Shown: in pieces, positions 35,259 to 45,883 of the stretch
How positions within the stretch are numbered: position 1 is the stretch's first letter
Layout: every line of letters starts with the position of its first letter
DNA from: Soonwooa sp.
GTDB taxonomy: Bacteria; Bacteroidota; Bacteroidia; Flavobacteriales; Weeksellaceae
DNA length: 61,821 nucleotides
Assembly (NCBI RefSeq): GCF_030151385.1
Contig: NZ_JASLDS010000058.1
Coordinates: forward strand, 1 to 61,821
Direction: 5' to 3'
Notes under the pieces: model-generated
Told to the model about the DNA's origin: nothing
Seen by the model: the letters and a program-made list of their open reading frames with translations, nothing else
The model's database searches: none
Translations under genes and position numbers: made by a program

Positions 35259-36545
35259 TTATAAACGTTTAATATTTTTTTGTGGACTAAGTTTTCCCTT
35301 TACATCATAGATGACAGCTTTTTCATTTAAAAATTTAGTTAAGTCTAAATTCTCAAATTCTTGATGCGAAACCGCAACTACAATGGCATCATATTTACCT
35401 TTAGGTTCTTGGTTAGAAGTATCCAAACCATATTGCTTTTTCACTTCATTAGGCTTTGCCCAAGGATCATACGTGTCAACTTTAATATTGTAATCCTCAA
35501 GTTGTCTAATAACGTCTACAACTTTTGTATTTCTGACATCAGGACAATTTTCTTTAAAAGTAAATCCTAACACCAAAACTTTGGATTGATTAATCGTGAT
35601 GTCGTTTTTTGACATCTGTTTTACGACTTCACTTGCGACGTAGTGTCCCATAGAATCGTTCATACGGCGACCAGCCAAAATAATTTCTGGGTGATAGCCA
35701 AATTCTAAAGCTTTTTGCGCCAAGTAATATGGGTCAACACCAATACAATGCCCACCAACCAAACCAGGTTTGAAGGGAAGAAAGTTCCATTTTGTTCCTG
35801 CTGCAGCCAAAACATCTTGTGTGTCGATGTCCATCAAATTAAATATTTTTGCCAATTCATTGACAAAAGCAATGTTGATGTCTCGCTGAGAATTTTCGAT
35901 AACTTTAGCAGCTTCAGCTACTTTGATATTTGGCGCAAGATGTGTCCCTGCAGTGATGACAGATTTGTAGATGTCATCAATAATCTTTCCGATTTCGGGA
36001 GTTGATCCTGATGTTACTTTGAGAATTTTTTCGACAGTATGTTCTTTATCTCCAGGGTTAATCCGTTCTGGTGAATATCCTGCGAAGAAATCTTTATTAA
36101 ACTTTAAGCCAGAATATTTTTCTAAAATAGGAACGCATTCTTCTTCGGTGACACCTGGATATACGGTGGATTCATAAATGACAATATCACCTTTTTTAAG
36201 GACTTTTGCGATGCTTTTACTAGCATTAGAAAGCGGTGTAAGATCTGGACGATTATTTTTGTCAACAGGTGTTGGTACAGTAACAATATAGATGTTGGAG
36301 TCGGCAATATCTGTTAAGTCATTTGAGCAAAAAAGACCAATTTCCGTTAAAGTAGGATTGTGGCTAATTAAAGCCTTATTCAATATGTCTGAATCTACTT
36401 CCAAAGTGACATCAACGCCTTTGTTTAATTCTGAAATTCTATTCTGATTTGTGTCAAAACCAACCACAGGATATTTGGTTGCAAAAAGTCTTGCTAACGG
36501 CAAACCAACATAACCAAGGCCAATTATACTTATCTTGTACTGCAT
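35259..36545 (-). CDS. UDP-N-acetylgalactosamine 6-dehydrogenase-like enzyme (WbpO/TviB type)
   Basis: This 428-residue nucleotide-sugar dehydrogenase oxidises the C6 of a UDP-HexNAc in two NAD-dependent steps. It has the Rossmann start IIGLGYVGLPLA, VPTPVDKNNRPDL, GYSPERINPGDKEHT, and the catalytic Cys in LVGGHCIGVDPYY near residue 267. The GYSPERINPGD motif and overall pattern match WbpO and TviB, which make UDP-GalNAcA, more than UDP-glucose dehydrogenases. The upstream neighbour, four bases away, is a WbpP/TviC-like epimerase, forming the expected pair. It is the last gene of the 26-gene unit. Confidence 0.9.
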   Translation of the reverse strand: MQYKISIIGLGYVGLPLARLFATKYPVVGFDTNQNRISELNKGVDVTLEVDSDILNKALISHNPTLTEIGLFCSNDLTDIADSNIYIVTVPTPVDKNNRPDLTPLSNASKSIAKVLKKGDIVIYESTVYPGVTEEECVPILEKYSGLKFNKDFFAGYSPERINPGDKEHTVEKILKVTSGSTPEIGKIIDDIYKSVITAGTHLAPNIKVAEAAKVIENSQRDINIAFVNELAKIFNLMDIDTQDVLAAAGTKWNFLPFKPGLVGGHCIGVDPYYLAQKALEFGYHPEIILAGRRMNDSMGHYVASEVVKQMSKNDITINQSKVLVLGFTFKENCPDVRNTKVVDVIRQLEDYNIKVDTYDPWAKPNEVKKQYGLDTSNQEPKGKYDAIVVAVSHQEFENLDLTKFLNEKAVIYDVKGKLSPQKNIKRL

Positions 36546-36549
36546 TATT

Positions 36550-37542
36550 TTACTTTAAATTCTCCCAATACCATTTCACGGCTTCTTTTAGCCCATCTTT
36601 CATCGAAAATTGAGGATTGTAATTTAGTAATTTTTTTGCTTTTTCTATACTCGCAAGAGAATGAGGGACATCACCTTTTCTATAATCACCGTATATGATT
36701 TCGATATCAGCAATTTTGGGATCAAAAAAAGAAAGGTATTCTTTTAAATATTTAACCAAATCGTTTAGTGTTGTTCTTTCTCCAAAAGCTGTGTTGTAGA
36801 CTTGGTTATAAGCCTCTTGCTTGTTGGAAGTTATCGCTAAAAGATTCATTTGTATAACATTGTCAATGTAGGTGAAGTCGCGGGAATAGTCCCCACCACC
36901 ATTTATAATAGGCGATTCGTGATTCATTAATTGTTTCACAAATTTTGGAATCACAGCTGCATAAGCGCCTTCAGGATTTTGCTTTCTCCCAAAAACATTA
37001 AAATAACGCAAACCTATGCTGTCGAAATCATAAGTTTTTTTGAAAACCTCAGCATAAAGTTCATTCACATATTTTGTAATTGCATAAGGTGAAAGAGGTT
37101 TTCCGATGCGCTCTTCGACTTTTGGAAGGGCTTCCGAATCTCCATAAGTGGAAGAGCTTGCTGCATATACCATACGTTTGACGCCAGCATCTCGCGCAGC
37201 AACCAACATATTTAGAAATCCGCCAACGTTAACGTCATTACTTGTAATAGGATCATTAATGGATCGCGGAACAGAACCTAAAGCAGCCTGATGCAATACA
37301 AAGTCTTGATTTTCGCATGCTTTTTTGCAAGTTTCTAAATCGCGAATATCGCCCTCAACCAATTTAAAATTTGGATGATTAATGACAGCCTCTAAATTTT
37401 CGCGACGCCCTGTCGAAAAATTGTCAAGGCAAGTGACAATGACATTATTCTCTAGTAAAACCTCACAAAGATTGGAGCCGATAAAACCAGCACCACCTGT
37501 GACAAGGATGTTTTTATTTTCGAGTTGAGGTTGAAAGTTCAC
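36550..37542 (-). CDS. UDP-GlcNAc C4-epimerase (WbpP/TviC type)
   Basis: A 330-residue extended SDR with GGAGFIGSNLCE, the AALGSVPRSINDPITSNDVN block, SSSTYGDSEALPK and the catalytic YAITK. These blocks are those of WbpP and TviC, which convert UDP-GlcNAc to UDP-GalNAc (or UDP-GlcNAcA to UDP-GalNAcA). Together with the dehydrogenase immediately downstream it gives a complete route from UDP-GlcNAc to UDP-GalNAcA. The reaction order is not determined by sequence. Confidence 0.9.
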   Translation of the reverse strand: MNFQPQLENKNILVTGGAGFIGSNLCEVLLENNVIVTCLDNFSTGRRENLEAVINHPNFKLVEGDIRDLETCKKACENQDFVLHQAALGSVPRSINDPITSNDVNVGGFLNMLVAARDAGVKRMVYAASSSTYGDSEALPKVEERIGKPLSPYAITKYVNELYAEVFKKTYDFDSIGLRYFNVFGRKQNPEGAYAAVIPKFVKQLMNHESPIINGGGDYSRDFTYIDNVIQMNLLAITSNKQEAYNQVYNTAFGERTTLNDLVKYLKEYLSFFDPKIADIEIIYGDYRKGDVPHSLASIEKAKKLLNYNPQFSMKDGLKEAVKWYWENLK

Positions 37543-37572
37543 GTTTAAAATCTATTAATTATTAATATGCCA

Positions 37573-38592
37573 TTAATCTACAACAGCACCATAACTTAGA
37601 CAGTCTTCCTTAAACTCGCCAATCCATTGATGCCAAAGTTCCATATTAATTTCATTTGGATAATTAACATTCACTAAATCTGTTAGATATTTCAAGTCAA
37701 AATCTTTGGGCATATTGTTCTCAGAATCTAGTTTGTCATTTAACCAAAGATCATTCAAAATACGATTTATTTTATTGATGTCAACTTTGGTTTTATATTT
37801 TCTATAAGAATTGGTCGCTGTGGAAGAATAAGTTGTCTTCAGATATTCTTTGTCTGTTCTACAGATGCTACTTCTTTTTTTGATGTTTTTTGAACGCCAT
37901 TCAATTGCATTTACCATCTGTTTTCGCTCGCTAACTCTTACATCAATATCTTTCCATAAGTAGTTCCAGTAGTCTTTATTATAAAGTCCCATTAGAATTG
38001 AAAACAATTCATAATATTCCAATGGCGTGTAATTATTAAAAAGATTTAGTCGACATAAAATTGATTTTAGCTTAAATTTATTTTCTAAAACCATATTCAT
38101 TGTTTTGGCATTCGCTAAAAACAGTTTTTTGTTTGGATACTGCGCAATTACTTTCTGATTGAGCTTGGTTTGCGTATAGTTAAAGTTATATTTTTCTGCA
38201 CCTTGCCATCCAAGTTTAACAAGGTCAATTGATTCGGCATCCATTGTTTGAATAATCTCATGAAAATTAATAGGATCGGTAAACCAAACATCATCTTCAA
38301 TAATTAATGTATATTTATCTGAAGAATTCACCGCTTTTTTCCATTCTTTAACAGGAATTGTGAATCCGTCAACTTCTTTTTGGTCAGAAATAAGTTGTGA
38401 CTTTATTTGATAATTGTCAGACAAAATAATTTCAACTGTTGGATGCTTATCCTTTATTTTCTGTAGATATTTTTCTGGCGTTCCATCATCAACAATTTTG
38501 ATTATGAAATTCCCTTCTGCAAATTTGAATATTGAAGAAAGACATCGATCTAAATAGAAAGCTCTATTAAATGATTTAATAAGTATAACCAT
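37573..38592 (-). CDS. GT-A type glycosyltransferase, paralogue of 29844
   Basis: The 339-residue product parallels the gene at 29844 along its whole length: VILIKSFNRAFYLDRCLSSIF, VDDGTPEKYLQKIKDKHPTVEI, the DxD-like IIEDDVWFTDPINFHEI, YNKDYWNYLWKDID and the SATNSYRKYKTKVD motif. The two probably use related donors or acceptors. It starts 30 bases before the epimerase in the same unit. The glycosidic linkage cannot be predicted. Confidence 0.85.
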   Translation of the reverse strand: MVILIKSFNRAFYLDRCLSSIFKFAEGNFIIKIVDDGTPEKYLQKIKDKHPTVEIILSDNYQIKSQLISDQKEVDGFTIPVKEWKKAVNSSDKYTLIIEDDVWFTDPINFHEIIQTMDAESIDLVKLGWQGAEKYNFNYTQTKLNQKVIAQYPNKKLFLANAKTMNMVLENKFKLKSILCRLNLFNNYTPLEYYELFSILMGLYNKDYWNYLWKDIDVRVSERKQMVNAIEWRSKNIKKRSSICRTDKEYLKTTYSSTATNSYRKYKTKVDINKINRILNDLWLNDKLDSENNMPKDFDLKYLTDLVNVNYPNEINMELWHQWIGEFKEDCLSYGAVVD

Positions 38593-38602
38593 AATTTAAT
38601 TA

Positions 38603-39574
38603 TTACCAATAACAACCTCCTTCAACCTTATCAAAGCCCCTTGGTCTTTCATTAGCGAACACCCAGCCACTCCCACGTAAGCTTGTGTAATGCTCCCAAT
38701 CTTCCCATCTTTTTCCTTTAATGCCAAATAAGAGCTGTGTAACTCCACCAAGATGAATGGCTTGTTTGCCTTTATTTTTTATATAGCTTGCTAGTGGTAA
38801 GCCATATGCGCCACATCCTAAGATTGCAATATCGAAATCTACAGTATCAATCTTTTGTTTCATGTCATCTAAAGCATCGAACCAGCTGTCAAACTCAGCG
38901 TTTTCATCTGCAATACTTTGTACTGCTTTTATCGTTTTTAATTCAAAAGTTGGTAAGACATTTTGATTTTTGTAAATGTTTTCTCGGTTTAAATATTGAC
39001 TTCGGATTGTATCTTCAAAAGGATGTACAATTAACACTTTTTTGCCTTCCAAAGCTTTTGACCAAGGTTTGTCAAAAAACCAAGGTTCTAGTTCCCTAAT
39101 GTTGCATAGATTTACATTTTCGGGTATGCTTGGGATGTATTCTTCCAATCCGTTCCAAACGCCTAATACATCTAAGTTTTTCGCAGCATCAACGTAGCAA
39201 TTAACAAAGTCTTGCATTAATTTTTGATCATTTGGGAAGAAACCAGAAAGCTCACATAAATTGTGCATATATTTTGACGATTGTAACCAACTATTACCAA
39301 TTGTTCCTGTTAAATATTTATAAATGCCTTCAAGATCATTTGATATTTCTTTTTGTAAAAGGAAGTTGGCTATAGCTTCTGATTCTGTACTTCCTAAACG
39401 ACCTAGCATAAAGGGTTTACCGAGCTTTATTAAATCAAAAATTTTTTGATTGGTGTCCTCGCTTTTCGACTCAATATGATAAAGAGGAAAATACTTGCTT
39501 TTTTTCCTTAGAAAAAAAGGTCTTGTTCTTTTCCCAAGACGAAATAAATAATGAAAATTAGATTCGGTTATCAT
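38603..39574 (-). CDS. Putative GT-D fold (DUF1792-like) glycosyltransferase
   Basis: The 323-residue protein has no classic GT-A or GT-B motif. It contains FMLGRLGSTESEAIANFLL near residue 55, a region ILGCGAYGLPLASYIKNKGKQAIHLGG near residue 255, and a C-terminal GSGWVFANERPRGFDKVEGGCYW tail. The glycine-rich Rossmann-like GCGAYGLP segment and the RLGSTE motif remind me of GT-D fold glycosyltransferases (DUF1792-like), but the match is by eye only. It overlaps the preceding short SDR gene by 17 bases, so the products are co-expressed. Confidence 0.55.
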   Translation of the reverse strand: MITESNFHYLFRLGKRTRPFFLRKKSKYFPLYHIESKSEDTNQKIFDLIKLGKPFMLGRLGSTESEAIANFLLQKEISNDLEGIYKYLTGTIGNSWLQSSKYMHNLCELSGFFPNDQKLMQDFVNCYVDAAKNLDVLGVWNGLEEYIPSIPENVNLCNIRELEPWFFDKPWSKALEGKKVLIVHPFEDTIRSQYLNRENIYKNQNVLPTFELKTIKAVQSIADENAEFDSWFDALDDMKQKIDTVDFDIAILGCGAYGLPLASYIKNKGKQAIHLGGVTQLLFGIKGKRWEDWEHYTSLRGSGWVFANERPRGFDKVEGGCYW

Positions 39575-40238
39575 AATACTTATCGATTAAATCGTTTAGA
39601 TATTCTGTTTTATTCTTTGTTCTAAAATCATAATCCAACTCGTGGATGTCAATTGAGTAATTTTCACCTTTTTCTTCGATGTTCTTTTTTGCTGAAATTT
39701 TAAGTTTTTCTTCAAATGCTTCAATAATTTCGGGGATCGAAAAATTTTCCAGGTAAGCAACATTTATTATTTTATTCCAATCTTGTGATTTGATATATTC
39801 TAACGCAATGTTTTTAACATCTTCAACATCTATCAGATTTCTTGTCGCATGACTATGAACAGTTAATTGTTGATCTGATGTTATTTGACGATGCAAATAA
39901 TTCATTAACAAATTAGGGTTTCCACCTTTGCCAACTGCATTGCTAACACGAAGGATAAGATAATGTTCGGCTTGTTGCTTTATAAGTTCTTCAATATGAA
40001 GCTTATGCAAAACATATTGGCTGTTGTACTTTGATGAGTCATAAATCGAACAAGTACTGAAATAAACAAATAGTTTCTCAGAATTCTCCGCTAAAGTTTG
40101 CTCTACCAAATTTTGTTCGCGCAGAAATTCTTCTTTTCTCGTTTCTGATGAGTTAGAAACACCAGAAGCAAAAAATACAACATTATTGTAATCTTCTTCG
40201 GTAAATAAAGAAGCGATTAGTCCCTTACCAACAATCAT
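39558..40238 (-). CDS. Short NAD-dependent epimerase/dehydratase-like protein
   Basis: At 226 residues this is a shortened member of the extended SDR family. It starts at MIVGKGLIASLF, a reduced nucleotide-binding loop in place of GxxGxxG plus first strand, then has FSTCSIYDSSKYNSQYVLHKL with a YxxxK pair and SNAVGKGGNPNLLMNYL. It is translationally coupled to wecB (four-base overlap). Activity on a UDP-ManNAc-derived intermediate is possible, but its missing N-terminal part could equally mean a non-catalytic or changed-cofactor protein. Confidence 0.75.
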   Translation of the reverse strand: MIVGKGLIASLFTEEDYNNVVFFASGVSNSSETRKEEFLREQNLVEQTLAENSEKLFVYFSTCSIYDSSKYNSQYVLHKLHIEELIKQQAEHYLILRVSNAVGKGGNPNLLMNYLHRQITSDQQLTVHSHATRNLIDVEDVKNIALEYIKSQDWNKIINVAYLENFSIPEIIEAFEEKLKISAKKNIEEKGENYSIDIHELDYDFRTKNKTEYLNDLIDKYYDNRI

Positions 40239-41299
40239 ATCGAATCAAATATTAGTTGTGATGCTTTTCCGTTGCCAAAAGGATTAGTGAAAGAATTGTT
40301 TTTATTCTCTAATTCTTTATAAAACTCATTTTTAATTTTGTTTTTATCTGCACCAACTAGGACGCCACAGCCGCATTCCAAAACTTCGGGACGTTCGGTT
40401 TCATCTCTCAGGATAATTACTCTTTTTTGCAATGTAGGAGCTTCTTCTTGAATACCACCAGAATCCGAGATTAGCATTTTACATTTTGCCATCAACTTAA
40501 CTGCTTGGATATAATTAAGCGGCTCGATGAAATTAATATTATTTGGGATTTCCTTAAAGGCTTCAAAAATAAATTTACGCGTATTTGGATTTGGATGAAG
40601 ACTCCAATGGAATGTAAATGTCGGATTTTCTTCTGCTAATTCTCTTATCGCAGCACAAATTGAATACATATTGTCTCCAATGTTCTCTCGGCGATGTGCT
40701 GTGATGAAAATATCATTTCCATATTCTAATCTAATATTTTCTTTTTCCAAAACATATTGCAGAAGGTCAATAATAGTATTGCCTGTTACGCTAATTTTCT
40801 CTGAGCTAATATTTTCTTTGGAAAGGTTGTTTGCAGCCAGTTTTGTTGGAGCAAAGTTGAGATCAGAAGTCAGTGATACAACACGTCGATTGTACTCTTC
40901 GGGAAATGGAAATCTAATGTCATCAGTTCTTAAGCCTGCTTCAATATGATAAAATTTTCTTTTCTCTAGAAAAGCAACCATTGATGACGCAAGCACTGTA
41001 AAAGTATCACCTTGTGCGATTATTTTTTCGATTTCATTTTCTTTAACAACTTCTGAAATGTCGTTAATAAGCTTTGCTAAGAGGTTAGAATTTGAAAAAT
41101 CCGAAGATTGAACTGCTAAATTATAATCGGCGCTGTAGTCAAAAACCTGTTCCATTTCGCTAAGCATTGACGTATGTTGTCCAGTATTGATTGTTACAAT
41201 ATCAATACTTCTTTTTTTAGCTTCGAGAATTAAAGGATAAACTTTCAGGAATTCGGGTCGCGTTCCGTAGATAATAGCAATGTTTTTCTTGGTCATCAT
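40235..41299 (-). CDS. wecB: UDP-N-acetylglucosamine 2-epimerase (WecB type)
   Basis: The non-hydrolysing epimerase converts UDP-GlcNAc to UDP-ManNAc. The 354-residue sequence has IIYGTRPEFLKVYPL, TGQHTSML, AQGDTFTVLASS, HIEAGLRTDD, FITAHRRENIGDN and SDSGGIQEEAPTL, all classic for the family. It may start at either of two adjacent ATGs. A ManNAc dehydrogenase partner (WecC) is not separately present, so the product is either used directly or handled by the coupled short SDR at 39558. Confidence 0.95.
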   Translation of the reverse strand: MMTKKNIAIIYGTRPEFLKVYPLILEAKKRSIDIVTINTGQHTSMLSEMEQVFDYSADYNLAVQSSDFSNSNLLAKLINDISEVVKENEIEKIIAQGDTFTVLASSMVAFLEKRKFYHIEAGLRTDDIRFPFPEEYNRRVVSLTSDLNFAPTKLAANNLSKENISSEKISVTGNTIIDLLQYVLEKENIRLEYGNDIFITAHRRENIGDNMYSICAAIRELAEENPTFTFHWSLHPNPNTRKFIFEAFKEIPNNINFIEPLNYIQAVKLMAKCKMLISDSGGIQEEAPTLQKRVIILRDETERPEVLECGCGVLVGADKNKIKNEFYKELENKNNSFTNPFGNGKASQLIFDSI

Positions 41300-41318
41300 T
41301 TGATTTTGTGTAAAAATA

Positions 41319-43144
<1,826 letters not shown>

Positions 43145-43149
43145 AGGTA

Positions 43150-44190
43150 TTAGCTTATTTTTAGTTTTTTGTAATAAAATGATTTTAATTTTTTTCCCAA
43201 TTTCATTTCGATTAGATGATAACTAATACTGCTTATTATGATAGTTATTAAAACAATGAATAATAGCGCCGAAATACGATTTTTAAAAATAATTGAATCT
43301 CTTAGATATGTTGTTGCTAGAGTAATTATAAGGTAATGTGACATATAAATACTGTAACTAATTTCTCCAAGATAAATGAAAATTTTGTGGCTAATGATTT
43401 TAGAAAATGTGCCAGTTGATAATGACATTACTATTATGAAAACGACCATTGGTAGCCAAAAAATAGGAAACACTCTATAATAGTCCATACCAGAGAATAG
43501 ATAAAGACTCGATACTAAGATAACAATAGATGCAACTTCTATTACTGATGTTGAGAGTAAAGATAAATCTTTGAACTTCGGTTTTGCCCACGTATAAATT
43601 TTATAACTGAAAATCCCAACTATAAAATCTGGCAATCTGAAGAAAGGTGATATGCCAATATACATAGATCCACTATTATTTATTAAATATAGTATGATGG
43701 GGAAAACCAAAATCAATATAAGAAACAACAATGTATTCTTCCTAATTCTTAAAACTAGAAATGGAAAAAGAAAATAGAAAAATAGTTCACAGCAAATACT
43801 CCATGAAGGCTTATTGAAGTTACTGTACACATCTTTGATTGGGATATAGTTCTGAATCAGGAAAAAATGAGACAAATATTTTAGGAAGAAATTTGGAAAA
43901 AGGTTTCCTGAGCAAATAAAAAAAAGTGCGAAAAAACTTAGAAAGATGATGTGAACAGGATAGATCCTTATAATACGATCAAGCCAAAACTTTTGTTTAT
44001 TATAACCAGAAGCAAATCGCGCTTCATAATTGTGCGTTAAAATAAAACCACTTAGGATAAAGAAAAAACTAACGCCTACTGATCCATTCGAAAATATTTT
44101 GTAAAAAACATTATTAAATGGAAATGGAAAGTGGCTCAGTAAGACCATAAACGCAAAAAAAAAGCGTAACGAAGTTAGAGGTTTTATCAT
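43150..44190 (-). CDS. Acyltransferase family 3 membrane protein, tandem paralogue
   Basis: Also 346 residues, it begins MIKPLTSLRFFFAFMVLLSHFPFPF and keeps GSVGVSFFFILSGFILTHNYE and the GEISYSIYMSHYLII segment near the C-terminus, corresponding to GEISFAFYMIHLLLI in the neighbour. It lies five bases before the sister gene. The membrane topology and the Arg-His pair support an inner-membrane acyl transfer role. Confidence 0.88.
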   Translation of the reverse strand: MIKPLTSLRFFFAFMVLLSHFPFPFNNVFYKIFSNGSVGVSFFFILSGFILTHNYEARFASGYNKQKFWLDRIIRIYPVHIIFLSFFALFFICSGNLFPNFFLKYLSHFFLIQNYIPIKDVYSNFNKPSWSICCELFFYFLFPFLVLRIRKNTLLFLILILVFPIILYLINNSGSMYIGISPFFRLPDFIVGIFSYKIYTWAKPKFKDLSLLSTSVIEVASIVILVSSLYLFSGMDYYRVFPIFWLPMVVFIIVMSLSTGTFSKIISHKIFIYLGEISYSIYMSHYLIITLATTYLRDSIIFKNRISALLFIVLITIIISSISYHLIEMKLGKKLKSFYYKKLKIS

Positions 44191-44218
44191 ATGTGTTTTT
44201 TCAGTTTTTTAGTGACAA

Positions 44219-45055
44219 TTATAAATAACCAAAATCAAAATCTCTAATCATATTCCATTCTGGGTTAAACTGATAGAGGTCAGTGTTAATAATTCTTCTG
44301 CTTCCAAAAATAGGACAATAAGTTTTACTTTCATTGTGTTGCAAGTAATTCGAAATGTATGCACCCCAAAACGAAAAAGTCGAATTGGACAGAATAAGAT
44401 TACTAGCTTTCGTAATCCAACAGAAGCTTTCCTGAATACTATTCTGACTAAATTTAGGATATTCTACTGTTGGCGAATACTTTTCTAAAAAAGAAAAATT
44501 TTGTTGGCACCATTCCATGTTGTCAGAAATGATAATGATTTTGTCAAAATATTGCTTATTCAGATACTTGTCGAAGACATGTTTTAAGAAGCCTATTTGA
44601 TCGTAACCATAGATTGAGCCTTGTTTATTTTCATAAAAATCACCTCTTCGAATGTTGATGGTCATCGTGTTATTGCTTGGTCTTTCAATAAGGTCATAAA
44701 CCTTTGTAAATGCTGTAGAATTTATTAAATATTTCTCTATAAAAGCATTGAGCTGCTCTTTAGAGAAATCCTTTCCAAATACTTGGAAGAACTGATTGGA
44801 AGCATCTTTTTTATGATAGAACGCGACATCATTTTCGTGAATAACAAAAGCTTCTAATGCTGGGAATAGTTCTAAAAGCTCCTTCATGTGTTCTGTATAT
44901 AGAAGTTTTAGACTATGTTTGTTTTCTTTGTAAATGTAAGCTCGCAGAAAGAAATAGAGAAGATTTCCCCAACGTGCACCCTTTGGAGTAATGATAATTT
45001 GTTGTGGATTTCTATTAAGTTTGAAATAGAATCTTTTAAGGATGTCTTTCAGCAT
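44219..45055 (-). CDS. GT11-like (alpha-1,2-fucosyltransferase family) glycosyltransferase
   Basis: The 278-residue protein carries the GT11 features GARWGNLLYFFLRAYIY (in place of GxxGNQxFQ), NIRRGDFYEN and SNSTFSFWGAYIS. The His of HxRRGD is Asn here. GT11 enzymes use GDP-fucose, but no GDP-fucose pathway gene is in the window, so the donor may be made elsewhere or differ. It overlaps the upstream gene by one base. Confidence 0.8.
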   Translation of the reverse strand: MLKDILKRFYFKLNRNPQQIIITPKGARWGNLLYFFLRAYIYKENKHSLKLLYTEHMKELLELFPALEAFVIHENDVAFYHKKDASNQFFQVFGKDFSKEQLNAFIEKYLINSTAFTKVYDLIERPSNNTMTINIRRGDFYENKQGSIYGYDQIGFLKHVFDKYLNKQYFDKIIIISDNMEWCQQNFSFLEKYSPTVEYPKFSQNSIQESFCWITKASNLILSNSTFSFWGAYISNYLQHNESKTYCPIFGSRRIINTDLYQFNPEWNMIRDFDFGYL

Positions 45056-45882
45056 TATAGATATTTTAATCTATTTAATATTTTAATAACATTAGAAAGT
45101 CCTAGTAGACGAACACTAAGATATGGATAAATGATTTTGAATGCTTCGGCACGCGAATAATTAAACAGTTTTAGTTGATTAATGAGTTTGTAAAAGTTGT
45201 TGACTTCTAGTTTTTTGTCTATTTTTTGTGCTGGATTAAATCCTACAATTTCTCGAACTTTTATTATATTTTCCAACCATTTTCTATCTAGGTTACCAGC
45301 AGAAAAGTGATGGATGAGTATTTCTGAAGTTACATAGTTTTGGTATTTCTTTGAAACTTGAAGCGAGAAAATTAGATCATAGCCGTGGTAATTATCTATC
45401 CTTTCGTCGAAGCCAATTTCATCGAAAACGTTTTTTTTACAAGCCATAAAAACACCGTCTAGTGCTATAGCTTCTTCATTGTCTTTTTTAAAATTAGCCT
45501 TGTTGTTGAATGTTGTTGAGGTGGGGTCAACTTGTTTTAAGTGCAGAAAATTGTAGCCTTTGTTCCACCAGCTTCCAGGGACGTAGGCGTAGTAAGAACC
45601 TCCCGCAACACCTATTACACCACAGTCTTTAACACTCAAAAGTTTAACTAGAATATTTCCCCAGTTTTTTGTTTCAAAAATTATGTCTTCATGTATGAAG
45701 AGTAGATTATCATATTTTGCTTTTTTTCCACCAATATTATAAGCTTGTGTAAGGCTATATTTTGAGTGATTTTCAATTTTTATGATTTCATATAGAAAGC
45801 CATCTCCAATACTGGACTTGATGTTATTTTCAAGTTGTTCAAAATAATCTTGTTTGTAAGAAGAAATAATTATTGATAACAT
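45055..45882 (-). CDS. StrF-like glycosyltransferase
   Basis: A 275-residue protein of the streptomycin-biosynthesis StrF-like glycosyltransferase type: MLSIIISSYKQDYFEQLENNI, IKIENHSKYSLTQAYNIGGKKAKYDNLLFIHEDIIF and the GVIGVAGGSYYAYVPGSWW block. The HEDI stretch takes the place of the GT2 DxD. It lies one base from the next gene in the same unit. Donor and acceptor are unknown. Confidence 0.82.
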   Translation of the reverse strand: MLSIIISSYKQDYFEQLENNIKSSIGDGFLYEIIKIENHSKYSLTQAYNIGGKKAKYDNLLFIHEDIIFETKNWGNILVKLLSVKDCGVIGVAGGSYYAYVPGSWWNKGYNFLHLKQVDPTSTTFNNKANFKKDNEEAIALDGVFMACKKNVFDEIGFDERIDNYHGYDLIFSLQVSKKYQNYVTSEILIHHFSAGNLDRKWLENIIKVREIVGFNPAQKIDKKLEVNNFYKLINQLKLFNYSRAEAFKIIYPYLSVRLLGLSNVIKILNRLKYL

Positions 45883-45883
45883 T

